Virus record (IMG/VR): IMGVR_UViG_3300001351_001046
Span: 1 to 27,383 of that record
Direction: 5' to 3' (one strand)
Length of the DNA: 27,383 nt
Origin: a virus
Below, in pieces: positions 1 to 7,532 of this stretch. Made by a program: the position numbers and the translations under genes. Below the pieces are notes generated by a model. The model ran no database searches. It saw nothing but the letters and a program-made list of their open reading frames with translations, and was not told the origin of the DNA. Every line of letters starts with the position of its first letter. Positions within the stretch are counted from its first letter, which is position 1.

Positions 1-2
1 AT

Positions 3-1052
3 TTTTGTAAAAACCAACAATTGAAGAAGGCCTTAATGTCGTCTGTGGACTTATTGAAAGCAGGCGATTTTGATGGTATTCGTTTTATTGTAGATAATGC
101 TCTAAAAGCAGGACAAGACAAAAACATAGGACATGAATACGCTAAAGATATTGAATCAAGGTATAGAGAAAATTCAAGAGAAATTGTACCAACACCTTGG
201 CCGCGTATTAACGACTTACTTCAAGGTGGATTGGGAAATGGAGATTTTGGTCTTATATTTGGTAATCCAGGAGGTGGTAAATCGTGGTCGTTAGTTTCTC
301 TAGGGGGACATGCGGTAAAAATGGGATACACAGTTCTACATTATACTTTAGAATTAGGTGAGGATTATGTTGGAAAAAGATACGATGCATTTTTCACAAA
401 AATCCCCGTAAATAAAGTAGATGCCCACAAAGATCAAGTAGCAGAATTAATACCACAATTACCAGGAAAGTTAATAATTAAAGAATACCCAACAGGTAAG
501 GCAACTGTCTCAACTATTGAATCACATATTGCGAAAGCAACAAGTATGGGTACTAAGCCTGATCTAGTAATTATTGATTATGTTGATCTTCTTTCATCAA
601 GAAAAACAAATCGTGAACGTAAAGATGAAATTGATGATATTTATACTAGCACAAAAGGATTAGCTAGACAATTAGACATACCTATTTGGTCCGTTTCTCA
701 AGTTAACCGTGCGGGAGCGAATGATAATGTCATTCAAGGAGATAAAGCAGCAGGATCGTATGATAAAATTATGATAACTGATTTCTGTATGTCTCTTTCT
801 CGTAAAAAAGAAGATAAAGTTAACAATACAGGTAGATTTCACTTAATGAAAAATAGATACGGTATGGATGGTATTACTTTTGGTATTGAGGCTGATACTT
901 CAACTGGTCATTTTACCATTAAAAATGAATATGATGAAGATGATGAATCAACAACCTTAGCACCAACTACTCGTTCAAACTCATTTGATACTGATGTTGA
1001 TACTTTTGATAAAGCACAATTACGAAAGAAATTTTTTGAATTAAATCCTTAA
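3..1052 (+). CDS. 41: Replicative DNA helicase, T4 gp41 / DnaB-type (5' partial)
   Basis: Hexameric helicase that unwinds DNA at the phage replication fork. The frame is open to the window edge (FCKNQQLKKAL precedes the TTG at 21), so the true start lies upstream and the visible part is the end of the N-terminal domain plus the RecA-like motor domain. Walker A is GNPGGGKS (about residues 81-88 counted from the TTG at 21), Walker B is LVIIDYVDLL, followed by a SVSQVNRAG stretch typical of the DnaB C-terminal domain and an acidic, Ser/Thr-rich tail. T4 gp41 is about 475 aa; here about 349 aa are visible, so roughly a quarter may be missing. It is followed after 20 bases by nrdB, so replication and dNTP supply are adjacent. 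A RecA/KaiC-like ATPase is the only alternative; the full motif set favours gp41. Confidence 0.9.
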   Translation, partial: FCKNQQLKKALMSSVDLLKAGDFDGIRFIVDNALKAGQDKNIGHEYAKDIESRYRENSREIVPTPWPRINDLLQGGLGNGDFGLIFGNPGGGKSWSLVSLGGHAVKMGYTVLHYTLELGEDYVGKRYDAFFTKIPVNKVDAHKDQVAELIPQLPGKLIIKEYPTGKATVSTIESHIAKATSMGTKPDLVIIDYVDLLSSRKTNRERKDEIDDIYTSTKGLARQLDIPIWSVSQVNRAGANDNVIQGDKAAGSYDKIMITDFCMSLSRKKEDKVNNTGRFHLMKNRYGMDGITFGIEADTSTGHFTIKNEYDEDDESTTLAPTTRSNSFDTDVDTFDKAQLRKKFFELNP

Positions 1053-1072
1053 TATTAAAAATAAACACATAA

Positions 1073-2059
1073 ATGGGAAAAAGAGATATCACAAAAGAAA
1101 GAATTGTTTACAAACCCTTTGAATATCAAGAAGCATCTGATTATTGGTTAAAACAACATCAAGCACATTGGTTACACACAGAAGTACCTATGATGAGTGA
1201 TGTTAATGATTGGAAACAAAATCTTACTGAGTCTGAAAAAAACATTATTGGTACTATCTTAAAAGGATTTGCCCAAACTGAAACCGTTGTGAATGATTAC
1301 TGGACCAATTTAGTAACAAGTTGGTTTAAAAAGCCTGAAATAATTAAAATGGCTGTAACTTTTGGTGCCTTTGAAACCATACATGCCGAAGCATATTCTT
1401 TATTAAATGAAGAATTAGGATTAGACAATTTTAGTGAGTTTCTAGAAGATGAAGCTACAATGGCTAAAATATCAGCATTAACTGAAGTTAGAGATTCTCA
1501 TAATGGAGAAGCAAATTGGCATGAAAGAGCTAAATCATTAGCTATATTTTCTGCATTTACAGAGGGTGTTAATTTATTCTCATCGTTTGCCGTTTTATTA
1601 TCATTTAAATTAGATAATAAGCTTAAAGGAGTAGGTCAAATCGTAGAGTGGAGTATTAGAGATGAATCATTACATTCAGAAGCGGGTTGTTGGTTATTTA
1701 GAACTTTATTAGCAGAAAACCCAGAATTCAACACACCAGAACTAAAAGCAGATATTGAACAAGCAGCTTTATTATCTTTAAAACTAGAATTAGATTTTAT
1801 TGATAAAGTATATGAAATGGGAGACTTAAAAGGATGTCCAAAATATGATTTAGTATCCTTTATCAAACATAGAGTAAATACCAAAATGGGTGATTTAGGA
1901 TATGGTGAAATTGTTAATGGTATAGATAAAGATGCAGTAAAAAGAATGAAGTGGTTTGATAGCTTATCAGGTGGTAAACAACATACAGATTTCTTTGCTT
2001 CGAGGGTAACAAATTATAGTAAAGGTGTTCAAAATTGGGATGTAAATGATTTATTTTAA
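1073..2059 (+). CDS. nrdB: Class I ribonucleotide reductase, small (beta, radical) subunit
   Basis: Holds the diiron-tyrosyl radical that starts reduction of ribonucleotides by NrdA; cytoplasmic, acts as a beta dimer with alpha. Length 328 aa is normal for phage NrdB. Likely metal ligands are E70 (in FAQTE), E101 and H104 (FETIH), E164 (FTEGVN), E198 and H201 (RDESLH). Y108, four residues after H104, is the expected radical tyrosine. The first carboxylate is Glu rather than the Asp of E. coli NrdB, but the Tyr is kept, so this is not an obvious tyrosine-less class Ic protein. The C-terminal tail NWDVNDLF is acidic and aromatic, as expected for docking to NrdA. nrdA follows after one 46-codon gene. 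Confidence 0.95.
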   Translation: MGKRDITKERIVYKPFEYQEASDYWLKQHQAHWLHTEVPMMSDVNDWKQNLTESEKNIIGTILKGFAQTETVVNDYWTNLVTSWFKKPEIIKMAVTFGAFETIHAEAYSLLNEELGLDNFSEFLEDEATMAKISALTEVRDSHNGEANWHERAKSLAIFSAFTEGVNLFSSFAVLLSFKLDNKLKGVGQIVEWSIRDESLHSEAGCWLFRTLLAENPEFNTPELKADIEQAALLSLKLELDFIDKVYEMGDLKGCPKYDLVSFIKHRVNTKMGDLGYGEIVNGIDKDAVKRMKWFDSLSGGKQHTDFFASRVTNYSKGVQNWDVNDLF

Positions 2060-2062
2060 AAT

Positions 2063-2203
2063 ATGGAATTAACACTACTAGCAATAATAGCAATTTTACT
2101 TAGTTCGTTATCTTTAATGGGTAATTTATATATAGTAATTTTGATAATTAAAGAAACATACAAAAGTAAAAAACATAAAACTAAAAAACGTAAAAGAAAA
2201 TAA
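2063..2203 (+). CDS. 46-aa single-pass membrane peptide between nrdB and nrdA
   Basis: Small ORF reading MELTLLAIIAILLSSL at the start, one hydrophobic helix over about residues 2-30, then a tail made almost only of Lys, Arg, His and Thr (KSKKHKTKKRKRK). The stop TAA shares its last A with the ATG of nrdA (TAATG), and the start lies three bases after the nrdB stop, so it is translationally embedded in the nrd operon. By the positive-inside rule the basic tail should be cytoplasmic. Function unknown; no family recognised. Exact packing between two real genes and a clear membrane-plus-basic-tail composition argue that it is real. Confidence 0.6.
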   Translation: MELTLLAIIAILLSSLSLMGNLYIVILIIKETYKSKKHKTKKRKRK

Positions 2204-3918
2204 TGGAAAATAACGCATTACAGGTAGATTATACAAATTGGATAGCAGGTAAAGACTACCCTACTTTTATGGATGAAGTTTCTTTAGCCACAATTTCTAA
2301 AGGGTATTTACTCCCTGGTGAAACTGTAAAAATAGCTTATAGAAGGGTATCTAATGCCGCTGCTATGAGACTAAAAAAACCAGAACTAGCAAATAAATTC
2401 TTCAAAATAATGTGGAATGGTTGGTTAGGTTTAGCATCCCCAGTTTTATCAAACATGGGGACTGATAGAGGTTTACCTATTTCGTGTTTTGGTGTTGATA
2501 CACCGGATTCAATACGTGGAATCGGTTTAACTAACGCGGAACTAATGAAGTTAACAGCATCCGGTGGTGGTGTGGGTATCTCATTATCTCGCATTAGAGA
2601 ACGTGGAGATGAAATTACGGGAAATGGTAAAAGTGAAGGTGTAGTACCGTGGGCTAAAATATTTGATTCATCCATTATTGCTACTAACCAGGGAAATGTA
2701 AGAAGAGGAGCAGCATCTGTTAATTTAGATATTGAACATGGGGATATAGAAGAATTTTTACAAATTCGTAGACCTAAAGGAGATCCTAATAGACAATGTC
2801 TTAACTTACACCAATGTGTAGTAGTTGGAGATTCTTTTATGAGAAAATTAGAAGCAAGAGACCCTGAAGCCATGAATAGATGGGCTACAGTTTTAAAATC
2901 AAGAATGGAAACAGGAGAACCTTATATAATGTATAAGGATAATGTTAATAAAGATAATCCAATTGCTTATAGACTAAATAATTTAGAAGTAAGTATGACA
3001 AATATTTGTTCTGAAATTACCTTATTTACAGATGAAGAACATTCATTTATTTGTTGTTTATCTTCTATGAATTTAGCAAAATATGATGAATGGAAAGATA
3101 CTGATGCAGTTGAATTAGCTACTTGGTTTTTAGATGGTGTAATGCAAGAATTTATTGATAAATCAGCAGGAAAAGATTCATTACAAAGAACTTACAATCA
3201 TGCTCGTAAAGGCCGTGCTTTAGGTTTAGGGGTAATGGGATGGCATTCATTCTTACAACAAAAAGGATTACCATTTAACTCTATTGCCTCTACCGCTCAT
3301 ACTAAAAATATATTTTCTGATATTAGACAAGGGGCTGAAAAAGCATCTATGGAGATGGCTTTGGAGTATGGTGAACCTTTATGGTGTAGAGGAACAGGTA
3401 TGAGAAATACTCACTTACTAGCAGTAGCACCAACAGTATCAAATTCAGTAATTGTAGGTGGTATTAGTGCTGGTATTGAACCCTTACCTGCAAACATTTA
3501 CACATTTAATGGGGCTAAAGGAACATTTATTAGAAAAAATAAGGAATTACAGAAAATTCTAATAGAAAAAGGTGAAGATAAAGACCAATGGTGGGATCAA
3601 ATGTTATCAGAAGATGGTTCAGCACAAGGATTACCAGATAATGTTTTAACACCTGAAGAAAAGGAATTATTTTTAACATTCCCTGAAATAAACCAATTAG
3701 AATTAATACGTCAAGCTGCTATTAGACAACGTTATATTGACCAAACCCAATCATTAAATTTATCATTTGATGTTAATGATTCACCAAAATGGATTAATCA
3801 AGTGCATTTAGAGGCATGGAAATTAGGTATAAAAACATTATATTATTTGAGAACAGATAGTGTAATTAAGGGAGATTTAGGATCTCGTATGAGTGACTGT
3901 GTTAGTTGTGAGGGATAG
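2203..3918 (+). CDS. nrdA: Class I ribonucleotide reductase, large (alpha, catalytic) subunit
   Basis: Reduces ribonucleoside diphosphates to deoxyribonucleotides for phage DNA synthesis. Catalytic residues are visible: C95 in PISCF, then N267/C269/E271 in NICSE, and a Cys pair at 284-285 (FICCLSS) covering the second active-site cysteine. The radical-relay pair is in LYYLRTD near residue 550, and the C-terminal swinging pair is C566/C569 in DCVSCEG. The protein is 571 aa, against about 750 for E. coli NrdA and T4 NrdA: it begins directly at the catalytic N-terminal helices and lacks the roughly 90-residue ATP-cone, so it should escape dATP shut-down by that domain. Last gene before a strong terminator. 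Confidence 0.95.
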   Translation: MENNALQVDYTNWIAGKDYPTFMDEVSLATISKGYLLPGETVKIAYRRVSNAAAMRLKKPELANKFFKIMWNGWLGLASPVLSNMGTDRGLPISCFGVDTPDSIRGIGLTNAELMKLTASGGGVGISLSRIRERGDEITGNGKSEGVVPWAKIFDSSIIATNQGNVRRGAASVNLDIEHGDIEEFLQIRRPKGDPNRQCLNLHQCVVVGDSFMRKLEARDPEAMNRWATVLKSRMETGEPYIMYKDNVNKDNPIAYRLNNLEVSMTNICSEITLFTDEEHSFICCLSSMNLAKYDEWKDTDAVELATWFLDGVMQEFIDKSAGKDSLQRTYNHARKGRALGLGVMGWHSFLQQKGLPFNSIASTAHTKNIFSDIRQGAEKASMEMALEYGEPLWCRGTGMRNTHLLAVAPTVSNSVIVGGISAGIEPLPANIYTFNGAKGTFIRKNKELQKILIEKGEDKDQWWDQMLSEDGSAQGLPDNVLTPEEKELFLTFPEINQLELIRQAAIRQRYIDQTQSLNLSFDVNDSPKWINQVHLEAWKLGIKTLYYLRTDSVIKGDLGSRMSDCVSCEG

Positions 3919-3955
3919 TATATAAATATATACAACATTAATTATAATTAATTTT

Positions 3956-3986
3956 AAGAGAGGCACATTAGTGTCTCTTTTTTTTA
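3956..3986 (+). terminator. Rho-independent terminator after nrdA
   Basis: Stem AAGAGAGGCAC / GTGTCTCTT around a short ATTA loop, followed by a run of eight or more T. Closes the helicase-nrdB-nrdA transcription unit and separates it from the envelope/lysis genes. Confidence 0.85.
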
Positions 3987-4029
3987 TATGTATCAACAAA
4001 TGTAGTTTTTATCTAAAAATGTTATTATT

Positions 4030-4284
4030 ATGTTAAATTATTTAAAAAATAAATGGATGGCTTTTAAAGATATATTTAAAGACGAAAACGACATCAATGA
4101 AAAATCTGTAGTTGGGTTTTTATCTTTTGCTGTTATGGTAATATTTGCTGTTGTTGATCTAGCAACAGGATATTTAGGTAAAGATTTAGTAATTAATGAA
4201 TTTATTTATGATTCATTCTTATATATTACATTAGGAAGCTTTGGAATTGCCGAAGCCGGAAAAATATTTGGAAAAAAAGAATAA
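4030..4284 (+). CDS. Small two-helix membrane protein (possible holin-like)
   Basis: 84 aa. A charged amphipathic N-terminus (residues 1-27) is followed by a hydrophobic segment at about 28-50 (VVGFLSFAVMVIFAVV) and a second, less hydrophobic one at about 60-78, with a basic end (GKKE). Size and topology resemble small phage membrane proteins of lysis regions, but no family signature is seen. It is the first gene after the nrdA terminator and ends two bases before the next start, which links it to the envelope block that follows. A second holin-like gene lies at 7069, so this one may be an accessory or antiholin-type protein; that is inference. Confidence 0.5.
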   Translation: MLNYLKNKWMAFKDIFKDENDINEKSVVGFLSFAVMVIFAVVDLATGYLGKDLVINEFIYDSFLYITLGSFGIAEAGKIFGKKE

Positions 4285-4286
4285 AT

Positions 4287-5513
4287 ATGAAAAAAATATT
4301 ATTTATATTAGTAATTTTAATTTCAACTTTATCCTTTGGACAGGAAAAGAAGGAGGGATTTTTAAAGTCACTTTATACGGATTTCATTCAATATGGAACA
4401 ATATATGCTGCAGGGGATATATCAAATTCAATTGAAGCAGCAGAACCTACCTATTTTGTAAGAACAGGTGAAGGAGGTACATTATATGATATACCCAGAG
4501 TAGAAGATAATACCCCAGATTATCCATTTGATTATAGAATAGGTATTGGAATTAGAAAATTAGCTAGATTCGACTATGAAAGAAAACCTAAAAACTTTTA
4601 CGATGGTACAGAAAGTCAATTAGTATTTTCTTCTCCTACTTCAGCTATTCGAGGATTAGAATACCAACTCCATTGGGAAAAGGAAAGATGGATGGGAATG
4701 GAATTCAGAAACCACAATGTGTTTATAAAACATACAGGTAAATATCACATACTAAAAGTACAGAGTAGAGAAGTACAAAAAATAAACCTAAATTACAATT
4801 CAGCAGAACTTAGAGCTAGATTACCAATAGGTAAAAAGTTTTCTATATCAGCAGGAGCTATTGCTAGGGGTCATGATAGAGCATATGGTTATAATCCTAT
4901 AGAATTATGGTTAAATGAAACCTCAATGGATAACAATGGTAATATGATTCCAACTAATCCTTGGTATACTTTAGGATATGAATATGGATACCAAGATGTA
5001 TTTTATACTGAAACAAGTACTGATCCTATAACTGGAGAAGAAATGGTAAGGTATGATTGGTATTGGTTAAACCCAGAAGGTGATAGAGTAGCAGATTCTG
5101 ATTTAGAATTTAGAGATACTTATTTTACTAGGTTAATGAATAGATATAATGGAGAAAAATGGAGCCAATTAGACCCTTGGGTAGAAATAGCTCCTATTAT
5201 TGGTTTTGATTTTTACCATTACAAAAGAAATTTTTGGCTTCATACTTACGGTAACATAATCTTACCAGCTCATAAGTACATTAAAGGAGATGTTCAATAT
5301 TCATACCTACATAGAAATGGGTGGGGTAAAGGAGGACATATGGAAGATCATGCAATGGGAGACGGAGAACAATGGACAGATTATTCTGCAGGTATTAGCT
5401 TAGGATGGAAAATTAACAGAAATTTAGGAATATTTGTTGAAGGTGAATTTGCTAAAATGTGGGATAGTGAGTTATATCAATCAACTTTTGGAATTAATTA
5501 TACATTTAAATAA
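4287..5513 (+). CDS. Exported beta-barrel-like outer-membrane protein
   Basis: 408 aa with a classic signal peptide: MKKILFILVILISTLSFGQ, cleavage expected after SFGQ as in many flavobacterial exported proteins. The mature part is rich in Tyr, Trp and Gly with alternating short beta-type stretches (YRIGIGIRKLARFDYE, ISAGAIARG, YSAGISLGWKI, FGINYTFK) and ends in an aromatic-Lys strand, a pattern of outer-membrane beta-barrels. A Gly/His-rich stretch GWGKGGHMEDHAMGDG lies near residue 350. No specific family recognised. It sits between a small membrane protein and a membrane coiled-coil in the lysis/envelope block. It could be a surface protein that changes receptor availability or supports outer-membrane disruption; a virion protein is less likely because of the signal peptide. 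Confidence 0.65.
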   Translation: MKKILFILVILISTLSFGQEKKEGFLKSLYTDFIQYGTIYAAGDISNSIEAAEPTYFVRTGEGGTLYDIPRVEDNTPDYPFDYRIGIGIRKLARFDYERKPKNFYDGTESQLVFSSPTSAIRGLEYQLHWEKERWMGMEFRNHNVFIKHTGKYHILKVQSREVQKINLNYNSAELRARLPIGKKFSISAGAIARGHDRAYGYNPIELWLNETSMDNNGNMIPTNPWYTLGYEYGYQDVFYTETSTDPITGEEMVRYDWYWLNPEGDRVADSDLEFRDTYFTRLMNRYNGEKWSQLDPWVEIAPIIGFDFYHYKRNFWLHTYGNIILPAHKYIKGDVQYSYLHRNGWGKGGHMEDHAMGDGEQWTDYSAGISLGWKINRNLGIFVEGEFAKMWDSELYQSTFGINYTFK

Positions 5514-5514
5514 A

Positions 5515-5799
5515 ATGGCAAAACAAATAGGAGAAGATACTAAAATAACATTAGACCTAAAAACAATAGGTTTATTAGTAGTAGGACTATCTTCCTTAAT
5601 AGGTATGTGGTTTGCTCTACAAGCTGATATAGAGGAAGCTAAAGGACTCCCAGAACCAGAAGTACAAAGGATTGAATTCCAAATGAAAGATGAAGCCATT
5701 AGAGAAGCTATCATCAATACCCAGGGTGATGTAGAAGAAATAAAGGAGCAGTTAAAGAAAATAGACGAGCGCCTTTACGAACTACAAACGAGAAAATAA
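5515..5799 (+). CDS. Membrane-anchored coiled-coil protein (spanin-like topology)
   Basis: 94 aa from the ATG at 5515, one base after the previous stop; a longer reading from 5434 would overlap the barrel gene and is not needed. One transmembrane segment at about residues 18-38 (IGLLVVGLSSLIGMWFAL) is followed by a charged helix with heptad spacing (VEEIKEQLKKIDERLYELQ). An N-terminal anchor plus periplasmic coiled coil is the topology of inner-membrane spanins, and the neighbours include a holin-like and a peptidoglycan-active candidate. No sequence family is recognised, so spanin is a topology-based guess. Confidence 0.6.
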   Translation: MAKQIGEDTKITLDLKTIGLLVVGLSSLIGMWFALQADIEEAKGLPEPEVQRIEFQMKDEAIREAIINTQGDVEEIKEQLKKIDERLYELQTRK

Positions 5800-5803
5800 A
5801 AAT

Positions 5804-6205
5804 ATGAAAAAGTTATTATTAATTATATTGTTATTCATTAGTTTTAATAGTTTTTCTCAAACTGTCATTACAGATGATAATTTTGAAAAAACAATTGAAG
5901 GTAGATCCGCATTCCAAGATGATGGGATTACAATAGTAGTAGTAGAATTTTGGGCTTCTTTCAATGATGCTAACTCATTTTCTAAATGGGACAAACTTAA
6001 AGGGATTAAATATTACAGATGTGATATAGCAAAATCACCAAAATCTAAAAAAAATTATAAAGTACGAACCATACCTCATATTATTATATTTAAAGAGGGG
6101 TATGACGAGCATCACTTTAAAGCAGGTTTAGATTTTTCAATCAAACAATCAGTTGAAGAAATACAAGAAGTGATTGATAATTTAAAAAAAGAAAGTAAAT
6201 TTTAA
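5804..6205 (+). CDS. Exported thioredoxin-fold protein lacking the CxxC active site
   Basis: 133 aa with signal peptide MKKLLLIILLFISFNSFSQ, cleavage after SFSQ. The mature part follows the thioredoxin pattern: beta strand VVVEFWAS at about residues 44-51, central strand with YYRCDIA, and the cis-Pro loop VRTIPHIIIF followed by KEG. At the place of WCxPC it reads WASFNDANSF, so both redox cysteines are gone; one Cys remains in the central strand. It therefore cannot be a normal disulfide oxidoreductase and may act as a binding or scaffold domain in the periplasm. Four bases after the coiled-coil gene, in the same block. Confidence 0.65.
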   Translation: MKKLLLIILLFISFNSFSQTVITDDNFEKTIEGRSAFQDDGITIVVVEFWASFNDANSFSKWDKLKGIKYYRCDIAKSPKSKKNYKVRTIPHIIIFKEGYDEHHFKAGLDFSIKQSVEEIQEVIDNLKKESKF

Positions 6206-6217
6206 AAAATAAAGATT

Positions 6218-6454
6218 ATGGCAGACGCAGTACAATGTATTATAGCAATTGACGACGTAAAGTCCTCAATTCAAGGTAATGATCCAAGAACTTGGATGAA
6301 AGCATGTGCAATAGAAACTTTACTAAAAGGTAAAAGTGGTAAGCATTTTAAAAATTGCCTGATAGGTAAAATGGAATCTACCAAAGAACACATCGAAGAC
6401 CCAGCAGGATATGCTGAGGAATTATATAGTAAAATAAAAAAGAAATGTACTTAA
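6218..6454 (+). CDS. 78-aa hypothetical protein with four cysteines
   Basis: Helical, charged protein without signal peptide or membrane segment. Cys at 7, 29, 47 and 77 and several Lys-rich stretches (LLKGKSGKHFKNC). It ends one base before the next start, so it is co-translated with the YkuD-like gene, suggesting a partner or immunity-type role to that enzyme; that is inference. No family recognised. Confidence 0.5.
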   Translation: MADAVQCIIAIDDVKSSIQGNDPRTWMKACAIETLLKGKSGKHFKNCLIGKMESTKEHIEDPAGYAEELYSKIKKKCT

Positions 6455-6455
6455 T

Positions 6456-7061
6456 ATGAGCTGTTATACAAGAGAACAAATAAAATGTGCTGTAGAATCA
6501 AAAGAATATAAATGGTTCGAAGGTGGTAATTATAACTTAAATGTTGTTGGGGTTAGAAACTCTGAAACAAATAACAAAGTTACAAATAAATTTGACGATT
6601 GTATTACAATATCTTATAGTGTAGATGGAGAAGAAAAATTCCACTGTTTCCCATGTACTACAGACCCAGGTAAATATTGGGAAGAAAATTTAATAAATAA
6701 AGATGGTGTAGCTATTTTAGTTCCCGGACAATATAGGAGTTCTCATACAATTAGAAAACATCAAGGAAAGTATGAGGCCCTATGTCAAAAAACCCCTATT
6801 AAAGTCTACAGAGATAATAATAAGGATGGTAAATACGATATGTTAATAGAAAATATTCATGAAGGTATTTTTGGAATTAATATACATAAAGCAGGTTCAC
6901 GAGTAAATGGTTCAACTCAAATAGACAAATGGTCTGCTGGATGTCAAGTTATTTCAAAAGAAACTGATTTTAACCAATTAATGGAATTGGCTTATAAATC
7001 AAAAAGTCTCTACGGTAATTCTTTTACATATACTTTAATTGAATCTAAAGACATATTCTAA
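6456..7061 (+). CDS. Putative peptidoglycan-active enzyme, L,D-transpeptidase (YkuD)-like
   Basis: 201 aa. The C-terminal half has the arrangement of YkuD-type cysteine enzymes: a His in FGINIHKAG (about residue 144), then a gap and WSAGCQVI (Cys about 163), matching the His...[S/T]-x-GC catalytic signature. A calcium-loop-like DNNKDGKYD precedes it. There is no signal peptide, so export would depend on a holin, as with endolysins. Directly upstream of a holin-like gene (next start eight bases after the stop), so I read it as the likely lysis enzyme, an unusual choice for a phage lysin. It could instead be a distant family with another reaction. Confidence 0.55.
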   Translation: MSCYTREQIKCAVESKEYKWFEGGNYNLNVVGVRNSETNNKVTNKFDDCITISYSVDGEEKFHCFPCTTDPGKYWEENLINKDGVAILVPGQYRSSHTIRKHQGKYEALCQKTPIKVYRDNNKDGKYDMLIENIHEGIFGINIHKAGSRVNGSTQIDKWSAGCQVISKETDFNQLMELAYKSKSLYGNSFTYTLIESKDIF

Positions 7062-7068
7062 GAATAAA

Positions 7069-7488
7069 ATGAAAACATCAATCTTTTATATAGCGATCCC
7101 ATTGACATTTATAACATTTATATGTTCCTATTTTATGGAACTTACAGCATCAAATCTTGAACAATATTTGGCAATAGCTCTAGTAGTATTTGCTGATGGG
7201 TTCTTTGGAATTATTGGAGGAATAAAAAGAGAGGGGTTTAAAACCTACAAATCTCTTAGAATTCTTAAAACATTAATGTTTTGGGTTATAATGATTACTG
7301 TAATATTATCAATTGAAAAGGGATTTGATGGTGTTAATTGGCTAAGTGAAACTTTAATTGTACCCTTCCTAGTATTTCAATTAGCAAGCATAATTAAAAA
7401 TGCTTCAATGGCTGGTTTTATTACCAATGATTTAATGAATATCCTTCTCGATAAAATCGATAAACATAAAGGGGATAGAAAAGTATAA
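7069..7488 (+). CDS. Holin-like multi-pass membrane protein
   Basis: 139 aa from the ATG at 7069; an earlier start at 7039 would overlap the upstream gene. Four hydrophobic segments: about residues 5-21 (IFYIAIPLTFITFIC), 31-50 (LAIALVVFADGFFGIIGG), 70-85 (MFWVIMITVILSI) and 95-115 (LIVPFLVFQLASII), with a basic C-terminus (HKGDRKV). Resembles multi-pass holins of Bacteroidetes phages in size and topology. Adjacent to the YkuD-like enzyme, which supports a holin-lysin pair. Confidence 0.6.
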   Translation: MKTSIFYIAIPLTFITFICSYFMELTASNLEQYLAIALVVFADGFFGIIGGIKREGFKTYKSLRILKTLMFWVIMITVILSIEKGFDGVNWLSETLIVPFLVFQLASIIKNASMAGFITNDLMNILLDKIDKHKGDRKV

Positions 7489-7498
7489 AAAACTAGTT

Positions 7499-7527
7499 GG
7501 ATTCCAACTTCTCCTTTCCTATATTTA
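7499..7527 (+). promoter_or_regulatory. Promoter-like module upstream of the EF-hand membrane protein
   Basis: GGATTCC, eleven bases, then TCCTATATTTA. It is a one-base variant of the TCGTATATTTA module seen before several other genes. The -7-type box ends five bases before the ATG at 7533, so the transcript would be almost leaderless. Confidence 0.45.
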
Positions 7528-7532
7528 TAACC

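Noticed and set aside
2337-2873. 178-residue open frame on the - strand
   Set aside because: Antisense to the conserved nrdA catalytic region and without a recognisable domain; all other genes are on the + strand.
3917-3935. TATAAATA-like sequence resembling a T4 late promoter
   Set aside because: It lies just upstream of a strong terminator, and in such AT-rich DNA similar strings occur by chance (for example at 14703).
7497-7532. Upstream TTG extension of the EF-hand membrane protein
   Set aside because: The extension overlaps the promoter-like box, and two ATGs in a row lie downstream; kept only as an alternative start.
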